A DNA stretch of 64,000 nt from Prochlorococcus sp. AG-412-P08 (GCA_003214695.1 QCLI01000001.1:1-64000); one strand, 5' to 3'. Counted from the first letter of the stretch, positions 8,981 to 18,278 are shown. Translations and numbers: made by a program. Notes: a model not told the origin generated them from the letters alone.

Positions 8981-9322
8981 TTAATTAGTTTCTTTATTAT
9001 TATTGTTATCTTTTTCAAGCTCTTTAAAAAATCGAGTCTTATCTTCGTTAGACATTGAATCAAATTTTGCTTCTAGCTCTCTATCCGTAATCTGTTGATA
9101 TTCACTGCGGTAACGTTTACGTTGCTCCATAAAAGTCATCTTGCCACTTATAACTCTAAGAAAGTATGAAAAAACCCATAGCAACAAAAGTAGTACTAAA
9201 ACCAATTCAGAAGCAATTCCTGCTTTAGTTAAGTCAAAGCCATAGAACAAAAAGACACCATAAGCTAATCCTCCTAATAGAAAAAGGAGCAGGCCTAATT
9301 GGATAACATTTGCCTTAGTCAA
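8981..9322 (-). CDS. DUF3007-family membrane protein
   Basis: 113 residues with two hydrophobic segments (about 8-28 and 36-57), then a charged tail with KRYRSEYQQITDRELEAKF and an Asn-rich end. It matches the cyanobacterial/plastid DUF3007 family commonly found beside ndhL. It begins 3 bases after the ndhL stop, so the two are probably cotranscribed and it may relate to NDH-1 or thylakoid assembly (inference from context). Confidence 0.75.
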   Translation of the reverse strand: MTKANVIQLGLLLFLLGGLAYGVFLFYGFDLTKAGIASELVLVLLLLLWVFSYFLRVISGKMTFMEQRKRYRSEYQQITDRELEAKFDSMSNEDKTRFFKELEKDNNNNKETN

Positions 9323-9325
9323 TCT

Positions 9326-9565
9326 TCATCTATCTCCTTGGCCATACATGCGAAGATTGAGGAAAGGAGCGAACAAGAGCATTCCAGGGAAGAAAAGGAA
9401 AACTAGACCGTAAACAAACAACCTCTCATATTTGCCCATGAAATTCCACCTCGCATTCATCCAAAAGTAAAGGGAAAGTGGAATAACCACCAAATAAAGC
9501 CCACCAAGGAATAAGTACGTTCCTATTACAATGAAAGAATTATTAAACACTTCGTTAGGTAACAA
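9326..9565 (-). CDS. ndhL: NdhL, NDH-1 (NADPH-plastoquinone oxidoreductase) subunit L
   Basis: 79 residues with two membrane helices. [21 protein letters not shown] and [21 protein letters not shown] are followed by [12 protein letters not shown], the conserved end of cyanobacterial NdhL. This small subunit belongs to the oxygenic-photosynthesis-specific set of the thylakoid NDH-1 complex, used for cyclic electron flow and CO2 uptake. It is first in the run ndhL-DUF3007-trpA. Confidence 0.9.
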   Translation of the reverse strand: MLPNEVFNNSFIVIGTYLFLGGLYLVVIPLSLYFWMNARWNFMGKYERLFVYGLVFLFFPGMLLFAPFLNLRMYGQGDR

Positions 9566-9945
9566 AAGGATGGCTCCTTAATCCGTAATTTCTCTCATTG
9601 TAATATCAGATTAATCTAATTGGCTAAAGATTTTAAAGTAAAGATTTTTCTTAAACTAAGCTCTCTTAGCTCAGAATTCTAACAATGGTAATAATTAAAG
9701 GCATGAGCCTTTGAAATGAAAGATATTCATTATGATTTCTAATTTCTTAATATGAGAAAGCCTCACAGAAGATTTAATCTAAATTCAAAGGTTCTATTAA
9801 TTTGAGCTCTTATTTGTTTCAATATTATGTTTCTATGACAAGAACAAAAAAACTATCTATCAATTCCTTTGGTTGTTCTAGAGAGAGTCTATCCAACGTG
9901 AACCAAAAAATAATTTCCTCTCGAAGCTTAAATTTAAATGACTTA
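9566..9945. other. Gene-free interval between ndhL and tRNA-Leu
   Basis: 380 bases, very AT-rich. I see no coding region that resembles a protein family. It should hold the ndhL promoter on the minus strand. A weak 6-bp hairpin (AAAGGC/GCCTTT, 4-base loop) lies near 9697 but has no T run. Confidence 0.6.
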
Positions 9946-10031
9946 TGCGAGTGGAGGGACTTGAACCCTCACGACCATTGCTGGTCTCAGGATTTTAAGT
10001 CCTGTGTGTCTACCAATTCCACCACACTCGC
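9946..10031 (-). tRNA. tRNA-Leu (anticodon UAA)
   Basis: On the minus strand the acceptor stem GCGAGTG pairs with CACTCGC, followed by discriminator A. The D arm TGGTGGAATTGGTAGACAC is standard for tRNA-Leu. The anticodon stem CAGGA/TCCTG encloses CTTAAAA, giving UAA. A long variable arm (GACCAGCAATGGTC) identifies class II, and the T arm GAGGGTTCAAGTCCCTC is perfect. Length is 86 bases, CCA is not encoded, and the anticodon loop has no group I intron. Confidence 0.97.
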
Positions 10032-10229
10032 ACCTACTGACCCTAGCTATCCTAGGTATCTACAACTATCATAGATCCCCTCAAAACAAAATTCTGCGAA
10101 TTAACAACTTTTTCTAACATCGTTTTGCTTACGTTGATAAATTTTGAAGAAAGTCTTTAAGAAACCTGTCAAAGATTCTCCCTTCAATTAGAAAAAGCTT
10201 TGCTCCCTTTCATTTCTTAAAATCTTGTC

Positions 10230-11300
10230 CTAAATAAAATTAGGATCAAAAGACCAATTCAAAGTTTCTCCTGCGTGAAAAGGAACTATAAATTCAAAGG
10301 GATTATCGGCTTTTACAAGTTCAAATCGTGAGGAAATAATATGAGGATTTTTAACCAAAGAAATTCTTTTTTCATTGATCGGCAATCCGTAGAAATTAGG
10401 CCCAAAAACACTTGAGAAGGCTTCTAGCTGATCTAAAGCACCTTCCTCTTCAAAAACTTGTGCATAACTTTCAATAGCATTTGGTGCATTGAATATGCCA
10501 GCACAGCCACATGAACTTTCCTTAAATTCACGAAGATGAGGCGCCGAATCAGTGCCTAGAAAGAAACAAGGTTCCCCACTGGTAGCAGCCTGTCTAAGAG
10601 CAATTCGATGACGCTCTCTTTTTGCAACAGGGAGGCAAAAGAGATCACTCCTTAAACCACCGTTAAAAAGAGCATTTCTATTTATATGCAAATGATGAGG
10701 AGTTATTGTTGCCGCCAATGATGCTGAACTGTTCTGAACATATTCAACAGCTTCCTCAGTTGTGATGTGTTCTAAAACCACTCTGAGAGTAGGAAATCTC
10801 TTTAGTAAAGGCTGAAGATGAGATTCAAGAAAGACGGCTTCTCTATCAAAAATATCAATAGAATGGTCTGCCACTTCTCCATGAATTAACAATGGCATTC
10901 CAATCTCTTCCATTGTCTCAACAACAGAGTAAATATTTTCAATAGTGGTAACGCCTGCCTCTGAATTAGTAGTTGAATTTGCAGGATAGAGTTTTGCAGC
11001 AAAGAAAACACCTCTTTGAAATCCCTCTCTTATAACTTCTACAGAAAGGTCATCCGTAAGATAGGCAGTCATGAGAGGAGTGAACAAATCGCCTTCAGGA
11101 ACCGCGTCCAAGATTCTTTCTCGGTAATCAATAGCAGATTGAATGCTGGTAATTGGCGGCTGTAGATTGGGCATTACTATCGCACGTCGAAACACTCGCG
11201 AAGTAGGCGCAACAAAAGTTTTCAGGGCATCTCCATCTCTGAGATGAAGATGCCAATCATCAGGTTGACGTATTATTATTCGGTCTTGGGTCAAATGCAA
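10230..11300 (-). CDS. pyrC: PyrC, dihydroorotase
   Basis: A 356-residue class II dihydroorotase, closing carbamoyl-aspartate to dihydroorotate in pyrimidine synthesis. The metal-binding motif DDWHLHLRDG is at residues 14-23. VMPNLQPP follows, then KLYPANSTTNSEAGV with the probable carboxylated Lys. PLLIHGEVAD, VLEHITTEEAV, TITPHHLHINRNAL and FFLGTDSAPH carry the other zinc ligands and the catalytic Asp. Length agrees with the E. coli type. It is a single transcription unit. Confidence 0.96.
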   Translation of the reverse strand: MHLTQDRIIIRQPDDWHLHLRDGDALKTFVAPTSRVFRRAIVMPNLQPPITSIQSAIDYRERILDAVPEGDLFTPLMTAYLTDDLSVEVIREGFQRGVFFAAKLYPANSTTNSEAGVTTIENIYSVVETMEEIGMPLLIHGEVADHSIDIFDREAVFLESHLQPLLKRFPTLRVVLEHITTEEAVEYVQNSSASLAATITPHHLHINRNALFNGGLRSDLFCLPVAKRERHRIALRQAATSGEPCFFLGTDSAPHLREFKESSCGCAGIFNAPNAIESYAQVFEEEGALDQLEAFSSVFGPNFYGLPINEKRISLVKNPHIISSRFELVKADNPFEFIVPFHAGETLNWSFDPNFI

Positions 11301-11440
11301 AGGAATCAGACGTAAATTAAGCTATGGACTAAATACCATTACCTTTAAAATACACTGAATTACTATGTAAGAGAACACTCAATAAAATTGGATTAAATAT
11401 CTAGTCAAACTAAAGCAATTTTTTTCTTGTCTCTCAACAA

Positions 11441-12526
11441 ATGTCAACACTGCTAATACAATCTTTACTAGAAATCATTATCGGAATCTTTACTCTTTTC
11501 GCTGGAGGTGAATTCTTTGTTCAAGGAGCTGCATCACTATCTCTTATTTTAGGAATACCACAACTTGTAATTGGCCTAACTGTTGTATCACTCGGTACTA
11601 GTGCGCCAGAACTATTTGTCAGTATAGGCTCTTTTCTTCGAGGGTCAGATGCAATTGCTGTTGGGAATATAGTTGGGAGCAATATTTTCAACGTCTTGGT
11701 TGTTTTAGGAAGCAGTGCTCTTGTTATGCCTTTGAAAGTAGAAAGTCGTCTAGTAAGAAGAGATGTACCTTTATTACTAGCTGTTTCTACAGCAGTTTGG
11801 GGGATGGCATCTTCAGGAAGCTTTAGTTGGCAATCAGGCTTTGCACTATTAATTGCTCTTGGAATTAATACAATTTGGGAGATTCGAACTGCAAGAGAAG
11901 AGCCTCAAGGAATTCAAGATGCTGAGCCTGAAGTAAAGTTCAATTCATATTCTAAAAAATGGATAAGAGCTTTCGGAAAAATCATCGCTGGGATATTGAT
12001 ACTAGGATTTGGCTCTAACCTATTAATTAGTGGTGCTAAATCTTTAGCCGGTGCATACGGCTGGAGCGAAGCTGTGATCGGGCTCACAATTGTATCAGCT
12101 GGAACCTCAATCCCTGAATTGATCACTTCTTTAGTGGCATCTCTACGTGGAAAGACTGACTTAGCAATTGGCAATGTAATAGGGAGCAGTCTGCTTAACC
12201 AACTATTAGTACTTGGAAGCTGCGCTTTCTTTTCAGGAAGCAAAGGACTTGCAGTTGAGGAGGTATTAATTCAAAGAGACATCCCAATTATGATTCTTTC
12301 AGTTTTAGCTTGCATGCCAATCTTCTGGACAAAAGGAATAATCAGTCGCTCAGAAGGGGCAATCCTTTTATTTCTATATGTCTTGTATTTATCTGATCAA
12401 ATCATTCCATATACCATACCAACATTTCACGATGAATTGCGCACAATAGCTATATTTTTAATTTTACCAGTTCTACTACTATTGGTTTCTTTTAAGGCAT
12501 ATCATTACTGGCACAAATTAACTTAA
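11441..12526 (+). CDS. CaCA-family Na+/Ca2+ (cation) antiporter
   Basis: 361 residues with about ten hydrophobic helices. Both alpha repeats of the cation/calcium exchanger family are seen: VVSLGTSAPELFVSI with GNIVGSNIFNVLVVLG (about 45-95), and VSAGTSIPELITSLVA with GNVIGSSLLNQLLVLGS (about 215-265). This is the YrbG-like type, in the plasma membrane or thylakoid. The ion specificity (Ca2+ or Na+) cannot be read from sequence. Confidence 0.88.
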   Translation: MSTLLIQSLLEIIIGIFTLFAGGEFFVQGAASLSLILGIPQLVIGLTVVSLGTSAPELFVSIGSFLRGSDAIAVGNIVGSNIFNVLVVLGSSALVMPLKVESRLVRRDVPLLLAVSTAVWGMASSGSFSWQSGFALLIALGINTIWEIRTAREEPQGIQDAEPEVKFNSYSKKWIRAFGKIIAGILILGFGSNLLISGAKSLAGAYGWSEAVIGLTIVSAGTSIPELITSLVASLRGKTDLAIGNVIGSSLLNQLLVLGSCAFFSGSKGLAVEEVLIQRDIPIMILSVLACMPIFWTKGIISRSEGAILLFLYVLYLSDQIIPYTIPTFHDELRTIAIFLILPVLLLLVSFKAYHYWHKLT

Positions 12527-12577
12527 CTAGCAATTAATTAACATATTCAATTTATTTTAAACCTTTGTTAATCATCA

Positions 12578-13936
12578 CTACATAGTAACAAATTCTTCTG
12601 CAATTGTTGGGTGCAAGGCCATTGTCTTATCAAAATCTGATTTCTTTGCACCCATTTTAATAGCAATAGATGCCATCTGAATAATCTCAGCAGAATCATC
12701 TCCTAGCATGTGACAGCCAAGAACTAATCCTGATTTACTTTGAACAACTAATTTCAATAGGCATTTTTCTTCTGAGCTAGTCAGCATTTTCGACATAGGT
12801 CTAAATCTTGCTTTATAGATAGAAATATTGTCCTCACCATACTTATCTAAAGCTTCTTCTTCTGAAAGCCCAACGCAAGCAATCTCAGGTTGAGAGAACA
12901 CTGCTTTAGGGATAAATTCGTAATCAACAGATCTATTCTTCTGGTTAAAAAGATTATCAGAAAAAACTCTACCTTCTTCGATGGCTACAGGTGTAAGGTT
13001 CACCCTATCAGTAACATCACCGACTGCAAAAATATGAGGAATGTTTGTCTGATTTCTTGTATCTACTACGATCCTATTCTGAATAGTTTTTAGGCCAATT
13101 GATTCAAGATTAAGTCCCTGAAGGAATGGCTCTCTTCCAGTCGCAAAAACAACGGCTCCGCAATTATAGTGACAGCGCAGGTTGTCAGTCAAAATCAGAT
13201 CTCCAATTTGACCTTCTACAGAAACGATTTGTTTAGAAAATTGAAGATCTATTCCTCTAGAAATCATAGACTCTTGTAATTCCGAGGAAAGCTCTTTATC
13301 AAATCCCTTTAATAAGCTGCTACCTCTAACCAGTTGTGTTACAGCAATCCCTAAACCATTCAATATACATGAAAATTCGCAAGCAATAAAACCTGCCCCA
13401 ATCACTACAACCTTTTCAGGAAAACTTTTTTGCAAAAAGACATCATCACTTACCCAACCTAAAGAAGCTCCTGGAATAGTGGGTCTACGAGGGCGCCCTC
13501 CAACAGCAATCAAAATATTTTTAGCCTCAAGTTTGATTGGTGAGCTTAAGTCAGAAGTTTTAACTCCTACTGAATTTAAATCAGAAAAGTATCCCCAACC
13601 TCTTATAAGTTCGACATTCGCTTTTTCAAGCAAGTCCATATGTAATTTATTTAATCGATCAACTTCCTTTCGAACATTCTCTAATAAAGTCCCTGGATTT
13701 ATTCTTATCGCATTTAGATCTATTCCAAACCTTGAAGCATTTCTAACATTTTCTACATGCTTAGATCCATACACCAACAATTTTTTAGGAACACAACCCC
13801 TAATCACACATGTGCCTCCTACACGATCACCTTCTATAATGGCGACTCTTGCTCCATAGCTTGCGGCTCTTTTAGCTGCAGCAAGCCCTCCGGAGCCAGC
13901 ACCTAATACAATCAAATCAAACGAATGGTTCTTCAA
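12578..13936 (-). CDS. gor: Gor, glutathione reductase (TTG start)
   Basis: A 452-residue flavoprotein disulfide reductase, regenerating glutathione with NADPH. FDLIVLGAGSGGLAAA binds FAD; GGTCVIRGCVPKK holds the redox-active cysteines; VVIGAGFIACEFSCILNGLG is the second dinucleotide fold; IFAVGDVTDRVNLTPVA and the C-terminal ALHPTIAEEF with the catalytic His follow. The TTG at 13936 has AGGAG 7 bases before it and puts the N-terminus where the family starts. The ATG at 14002 would add 22 residues and overlap the divergent gene. Confidence 0.93.
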   Translation of the reverse strand: MKNHSFDLIVLGAGSGGLAAAKRAASYGARVAIIEGDRVGGTCVIRGCVPKKLLVYGSKHVENVRNASRFGIDLNAIRINPGTLLENVRKEVDRLNKLHMDLLEKANVELIRGWGYFSDLNSVGVKTSDLSSPIKLEAKNILIAVGGRPRRPTIPGASLGWVSDDVFLQKSFPEKVVVIGAGFIACEFSCILNGLGIAVTQLVRGSSLLKGFDKELSSELQESMISRGIDLQFSKQIVSVEGQIGDLILTDNLRCHYNCGAVVFATGREPFLQGLNLESIGLKTIQNRIVVDTRNQTNIPHIFAVGDVTDRVNLTPVAIEEGRVFSDNLFNQKNRSVDYEFIPKAVFSQPEIACVGLSEEEALDKYGEDNISIYKARFRPMSKMLTSSEEKCLLKLVVQSKSGLVLGCHMLGDDSAEIIQMASIAIKMGAKKSDFDKTMALHPTIAEEFVTM

Positions 13937-13943
13937 AATAAAA

Positions 13944-13948
13944 CTCCT
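13944..13948 (-). promoter_or_regulatory. Ribosome binding site for gor
   Basis: AGGAG on the minus strand, 7 bases before the TTG at 13936. It decides the TTG start. Confidence 0.6.
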
Positions 13949-13980
13949 ACTGAGCCTTTTAATTATTCTCCTACTAATCC

Positions 13981-15228
13981 ATGAAAGAAGCCACAGAAGC
14001 ACTGAGCTGGGAAGAACTTGAAAGTCTTACAGACAAAGATACAGACTTAATTAATGGTCCGAATAACTCATATTCATTATTAAGACTATTTGGTCAAGAC
14101 AACTCTTCTACAAGGGTAACCTTTTATAGAGATAAACATGCTTGGTGTCCATACTGTCAAAAGGTCTGGTTATGGCTTGAATGGAAGAGAATCCCTTATG
14201 AAGTAAAAAAAGTAACGATGAGATGCTATGGGAAAAAAGAACCTTGGTACTTACAAAAAGTACCTACTGGTATTTTTCCTGCAATAGAGCTAGACAACAA
14301 ACTTATAACGGAGAGTGATCGAATTCTTTTAAACCTTGAAAAAGTTTTCGGAACTTTAGGAATGTCACTTGAAAAGCCAGAGATTCTTGACTTGCGTAAT
14401 CTAGAGAGAAAGTTATTTAGAGCTTGGTGCATCTGGTTATGCAATCCATCTTTCAGTAAAGGACAGGCCGTAAGAAAAGAAGAACAATTCAAATTAATAG
14501 CACAAGAATTAGATGACCGGCTATCAAAAACAACTTACCAATGGCTAGATCCTTCCATTGAAAATTCACGGAAATCATTTCCAGGTAGTATCGATGTCGT
14601 TTTCATCCCATATTTAGAAAGGATGAATGCTTCTTTGTCGTACTACAAAGGTTTTGAGTTAAGAAAAGAATTCTCAAATATTGACAACTGGTTTAAAGCA
14701 CTTGAACTACTAGATGAATATAGAGGTACACAAGGAGATTTTCATACTCATGCTCATGACTTGCCTCCTCAGATGGGAGGGTGCTGGTCAGATAACAATA
14801 AAAATCAAAAATTACTATCGCATCAAATTGACATCGGGTATGGGCTCGGTGAAAAAGAAACAACCTATCAATCAAGCAAAGCTGATGGCCCCTCCAGAAT
14901 TGCATTAAAGAGGGTTTTGAAGCATCGTGATCAAATTAAAAAGGTTAACCCTTTAGATGATGAATTATTTGATCAACCCTTAAGAGCAGCTCTTAGCAAA
15001 ATGATTCATAAGAAAGATTTTACTCCAACCAAAGGAAGTGCACTGGGGCTAAGATATCTGAGAGATAGAGTTTCAGTACCCAGAGACATGCCTCTACTTG
15101 CTGCAAGAGAATTGAGGAAAGCATTAGAAGAGACTGCACAAATTGATGGGCCTATTCAGGGACCATCAATTCCCATTAAAAACCGTTTTGATCAAAACCC
15201 TCTTAATTTTTCAAAGCAAAGTCAATAA
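13981..15228 (+). CDS. Glutathione S-transferase-like protein with CPYC motif
   Basis: 415 residues. A thioredoxin-fold N-terminal domain (about 45-120) has HAWCPYCQKVWLWLEWK and the cis-Pro segment KVPTGIFPAIE followed by ITESDRIL. A helical GST C-terminal domain (about 130-240) follows. The last 170 residues are extra and carry no motif I recognise apart from VPRDMPLLAARELRKALEE. CPYC is the active site of glutaredoxins, so thiol transfer or reduction is more likely than conjugation. It is divergent from glutathione reductase, only 44 bases apart, implying a shared redox role. Confidence 0.8.
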   Translation: MKEATEALSWEELESLTDKDTDLINGPNNSYSLLRLFGQDNSSTRVTFYRDKHAWCPYCQKVWLWLEWKRIPYEVKKVTMRCYGKKEPWYLQKVPTGIFPAIELDNKLITESDRILLNLEKVFGTLGMSLEKPEILDLRNLERKLFRAWCIWLCNPSFSKGQAVRKEEQFKLIAQELDDRLSKTTYQWLDPSIENSRKSFPGSIDVVFIPYLERMNASLSYYKGFELRKEFSNIDNWFKALELLDEYRGTQGDFHTHAHDLPPQMGGCWSDNNKNQKLLSHQIDIGYGLGEKETTYQSSKADGPSRIALKRVLKHRDQIKKVNPLDDELFDQPLRAALSKMIHKKDFTPTKGSALGLRYLRDRVSVPRDMPLLAARELRKALEETAQIDGPIQGPSIPIKNRFDQNPLNFSKQSQ

Positions 15229-15243
15229 GGATATCTAACTTAA

Positions 15244-16623
15244 TCAAAGCTTGTTTCGGGAATCTATCTGCAATAAATCTCTAATTTTCTGTACCTGACT
15301 AGCCATCTGAGGATCACTCGACAACTTCTTCTCGACCTGTTCTATAGCATACATCACCGTCGTATGATCTTTCCCCCCAAAAGCATCGCCTATTCGAGGC
15401 AAGCTAAGATTAGTCCCTTGACGCATTAAATACATGCCTACCTGTCTTGCCTGACTAACAGGCCTACGTCTACTTGCACTCTTCATCTCATCTGAGGTCA
15501 CCTGAAAAACCTCTGAAACCTTCTCCAATACTTGTCTGGGGGTAACCTCAACCCCCTGGCCGTTCGGGTCTAACATTGGAGCTATGGACTTAACAGTCAT
15601 AGGCAGCCCGGTAATAGAAGCAAAAGCAATAGCTCTAGTCAAGGCTCCTTCTAACTCACGAATATTCGAAGTGAATCGTCCTGCGATGAAATGGATTAGA
15701 TCTCGGGGTAGCCCCACTCGTTCTTGCTCAGCCTTCTTCTGTAAAATAGCCATTCTTGTTTCCAAATCAGGAGCTTGGATATCCGCAATCAATCCCATTG
15801 AAAATCTAGACATCAAACGTTCCTGAAGACGAGGTATCTGACTAGGCGGACGATCACTAGCAAGAACAATTTGACTCCCTGCATCATGCAAAGCATTAAA
15901 AGTATGAAAGAATTCTTCCTGGGTATACTCCTTACCTTCAAGGAACTGAATATCATCTACAAGTATTAAATCTGCAGCTCTGTATTTATCTCGAAAAGAT
16001 TGCATGCGGTCTTGCCTAATAGCAAGAATCAAATCATTCGTAAAAGTTTCGGTTGAAACATAAGAAACTTTCGCAGCAGGATCAATCTCCATTCTGTAAT
16101 GGCCTACTGCCTGCATTAAATGGGTTTTACCAAGCCCTACTCCGCCACATATAAACAAAGGATTAAATTCACGTCCTGGGGCTTCTGCCACAGCCATTGC
16201 AGCAGCATGGGCCATACGACTATTAGGACCAACAACAAATCTATTGAAAACATACCTCAGGTTCAGCAATGGGCTTGGTTTCTTAGAAAGATTCGAAGAT
16301 TCATCAGATGATTTCTTTACAGGAGAAGCTGAGGAACTTTTCGAACTAGAAGAAGTAAAAGAAGCATCAGAAGTCTCTGATGCTTCTTTTACTTTTACAT
16401 TTACAGTTACAGGCTCTCCAAAAATCTCTTCAGCTGTTTCTTGAATTGTTTGTGAATAATTATTTCGCAACCAAGCACTGGAAAAACTATTAGGGGCAAT
16501 TAAAGTGAGCTCACCATTTTCGAAGCTACTGAATTGAGTTGGGCGTATCCATGTTTCGTATGAAGGCTTGCTTAAATTCTTCTTTAACGAACTCTGAACT
16601 TTTCCCCAAGACTCTTCACGCAT
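15244..16623 (-). CDS. dnaA: DnaA, chromosomal replication initiator
   Basis: 459 residues. Domain I covers about 1-75. A Ser-rich linker (domain II, about 76-115) follows. Domain III has Walker [12 protein letters not shown], Walker [14 protein letters not shown] and the Arg finger region RLMSRFSMG. Domain IV has [16 protein letters not shown] and the DNA-binding [11 protein letters not shown]. It would bind DnaA boxes and melt the origin. The linker codons 77-91 contain a perfect 19-bp-arm inverted repeat. It converges with the GST-like gene, 15 bases apart, and no dnaN lies nearby, so the origin is not implied here. Confidence 0.97.
   Translation of the reverse strand: MREESWGKVQSSLKKNLSKPSYETWIRPTQFSSFENGELTLIAPNSFSSAWLRNNYSQTIQETAEEIFGEPVTVNVKVKEASETSDASFTSSSSKSSSASPVKKSSDESSNLSKKPSPLLNLRYVFNRFVVGPNSRMAHAAAMAVAEAPGREFNPLFICGGVGLGKTHLMQAVGHYRMEIDPAAKVSYVSTETFTNDLILAIRQDRMQSFRDKYRAADLILVDDIQFLEGKEYTQEEFFHTFNALHDAGSQIVLASDRPPSQIPRLQERLMSRFSMGLIADIQAPDLETRMAILQKKAEQERVGLPRDLIHFIAGRFTSNIRELEGALTRAIAFASITGLPMTVKSIAPMLDPNGQGVEVTPRQVLEKVSEVFQVTSDEMKSASRRRPVSQARQVGMYLMRQGTNLSLPRIGDAFGGKDHTTVMYAIEQVEKKLSSDPQMASQVQKIRDLLQIDSRNKL
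16353..16394. repeat. Perfect 19-bp inverted repeat inside dnaA
   Basis: Left arm 16353-16371, four-base loop AGTC at 16372-16375, right arm 16376-16394. All 19 pairs are Watson-Crick. It lies in the codons for the low-complexity domain II linker. It was verified base by base. Confidence 0.95.
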
Positions 16624-16917
16624 TAGTCCAGATTCTTCTGATTAGAGGCTGAATCTAAACGTGGTTATCAAATTAGGCATTCAAAAATTTAAAAACCAGG
16701 TTTTTCTTGACACGAAGAATGTCCTTAAGACTCGCTCTACCAAAGGGATGAGAACAAACGAGCCAAAAAGACCTATTAAAGAAGCTTATTAAAGCGATAC
16801 AGGATGCAACCAAAAAACACTCAAAGTATCTAGATAATCACAAAACCAGTCACAGTTTTTGCGACAGGTCCACTTCCAAAAAGCCAATCTCTAAACAAGA
16901 TCAAGTAAAACTATTAC
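16624..16917. other. dnaA upstream intergenic region
   Basis: 294 bases between the divergent dnaA and glycosyltransferase genes. It should contain both promoters. No cluster of TTATCCACA-like DnaA boxes is seen, and no conserved RNA or peptide is recognised. Confidence 0.5.
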
Positions 16918-17559
16918 ATGAGCAAGCCTCTTCTCATCCTAATGACTCGTTGGCCAGCACCAACTAGATGCAAGAAACGACTTTCTCAAGACATAGGTGC
17001 ATCTAGAGCTGCTGCAATACAAAGGAAGTTAATTTTGCACACAATGGCTGTAGCGAAAAGTCTCCAGGAGAAGGGCTACCTTGAAATTCGACTGGCTGTA
17101 GAAGGGATTGGGAGTAAAAAAATTTCACGGTGGGCAAGCTCTCATGGAATAACCCAAGCCGAATATCAAGGCAAAGGAAGCCTTGGATTAAAAATGAAAC
17201 GACAGCTCGTTTTAGCTCAACGAAAAAGAAGCTTAAACTCGAAAAATCATAGGGAAATTATTTTTATAGGGACAGATGTTCCAGACCTATGCAAAAATGA
17301 CATTATCTCTGCCATAAGTTATTTAACTAGAAACGAAATAGTAATTGGTCCTGCAGTAGATGGTGGATACTGGCTAATAGGCTTTTCAAAAAATATTCTT
17401 TGCCCAGTTATTTCTTGGCCTTTTGCAGGCATAAGATGGGGGTCAAGCTCGGTCTTAAAAGAGACTCTTAGGAAGGCTAAAATAGAAGGAGTTAAATATA
17501 AATTAATAAGCAAGAAATCTGATATCGATAAGTTATCAGATTTAGAATTCTGGTGCTAG
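16918..17559 (+). CDS. TIGR04282-like (DUF2064) glycosyltransferase
   Basis: 213 residues resembling the nucleotidyl/glycosyltransferase family paired with arsenosugar synthesis. Marks are LILMTRWPAPTRCKKRLS at the N-terminus, IFIGTDVPDL (a metal-binding Asp), and IVIGPAVDGGYWLIGF with WGSSSVLKET. The second glycosyltransferase gene starts 14 bases later. The family name implies transfer in arsenosugar formation, but no radical-SAM ArsS homologue is in the window, so the substrate is unproven. Confidence 0.8.
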   Translation: MSKPLLILMTRWPAPTRCKKRLSQDIGASRAAAIQRKLILHTMAVAKSLQEKGYLEIRLAVEGIGSKKISRWASSHGITQAEYQGKGSLGLKMKRQLVLAQRKRSLNSKNHREIIFIGTDVPDLCKNDIISAISYLTRNEIVIGPAVDGGYWLIGFSKNILCPVISWPFAGIRWGSSSVLKETLRKAKIEGVKYKLISKKSDIDKLSDLEFWC

Positions 17560-17573
17560 TAAAGCTAAATAAA

Positions 17574-18266
17574 ATGCTTAGTATTATTATACCTACAATA
17601 AACGAAGCGGAAAGGCTTCCTCTTCTATTAGCAGATATTAATTCCTACCCCCATCAACTCGAGTTAATAATTAGTGATTTCCAAAGCTCAGACCTAACTG
17701 AATTAATTGCAAAGACAGGAGGTGCAAAAGTAATTCATAATGAGACAAAGGGTAGGGGGCATCAATTGCACAACGGGGCCACTAAGGCATTAGGGGAATG
17801 GCTCCTATTTTTACATGCAGACTCCAGGCTAGATGCTGATTGGAATTGGAAGGTAGATCAAATAATCAAAGAGGATTGCAACAAATCATATGCATGGTTC
17901 TTTGATTTTAAAATTGACAAAGAAGGTGCCAGCTGGTTTTTACTTGAATTAGCAGTATTTATTAGAAGCTATATTTTTCAAAGACCTTATGGAGATCAGG
18001 GTCTCTTAATCAGTAAAAGTCTATATTTCCAAATAGGAGGCTATAAAAAAATCCCTATTATGGAAGACATTGATATAAGCATTCGCCTGAGTCAAAAAAC
18101 AAAAATGAAGAGAATAGGGTCACACATGCAAACAAGTGGCCGAAGATATTCAAGAAGCAATATAATTAAGAATGCCATCAAGAATAGCAATTTAATAACC
18201 AGCTGGAAGCAAGGGGAGAATCCAACTGCATTAGTCGAAAGATATTACTCAGATCAAGAAAATTAG
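17574..18266 (+). CDS. TIGR04283-like family 2 glycosyltransferase
   Basis: 230 residues, GT-A fold. The N-terminus LSIIIPTINEAERLPLLL is followed by GRGHQLHNGATKALGEWLLF and FLHADSRLD, a DxD-type metal site in HADS. RPYGDQGLLISK and MEDIDISIRL are catalytic-region marks. This is the usual partner of the TIGR04282-type enzyme. The ATG at 17574 is chosen because it starts at the family N-terminus; an upstream ATG at 17553 would overlap the preceding gene. Confidence 0.8.
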   Translation: MLSIIIPTINEAERLPLLLADINSYPHQLELIISDFQSSDLTELIAKTGGAKVIHNETKGRGHQLHNGATKALGEWLLFLHADSRLDADWNWKVDQIIKEDCNKSYAWFFDFKIDKEGASWFLLELAVFIRSYIFQRPYGDQGLLISKSLYFQIGGYKKIPIMEDIDISIRLSQKTKMKRIGSHMQTSGRRYSRSNIIKNAIKNSNLITSWKQGENPTALVERYYSDQEN

Positions 18267-18278
18267 AACTAACTCAAA

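Noticed and set aside
9694..9713. AAAGGC/GCCTTT hairpin in the ndhL-tRNA interval
   Set aside because: Only six pairs and no T run on either strand.
9802..10074. Open reading frame on the plus strand, 90 codons
   Set aside because: It runs through the tRNA-Leu gene on the other strand and has no recognisable protein features.
13487..13498. 12-bp palindrome GAGGGCGCCCTC in gor
   Set aside because: About a dozen such perfect 12-bp dyads are expected in a window this size.
16624..16917. Possible chromosome origin upstream of dnaA
   Set aside because: No cluster of DnaA boxes, no dnaN neighbour; in this group dnaA is commonly away from the origin.
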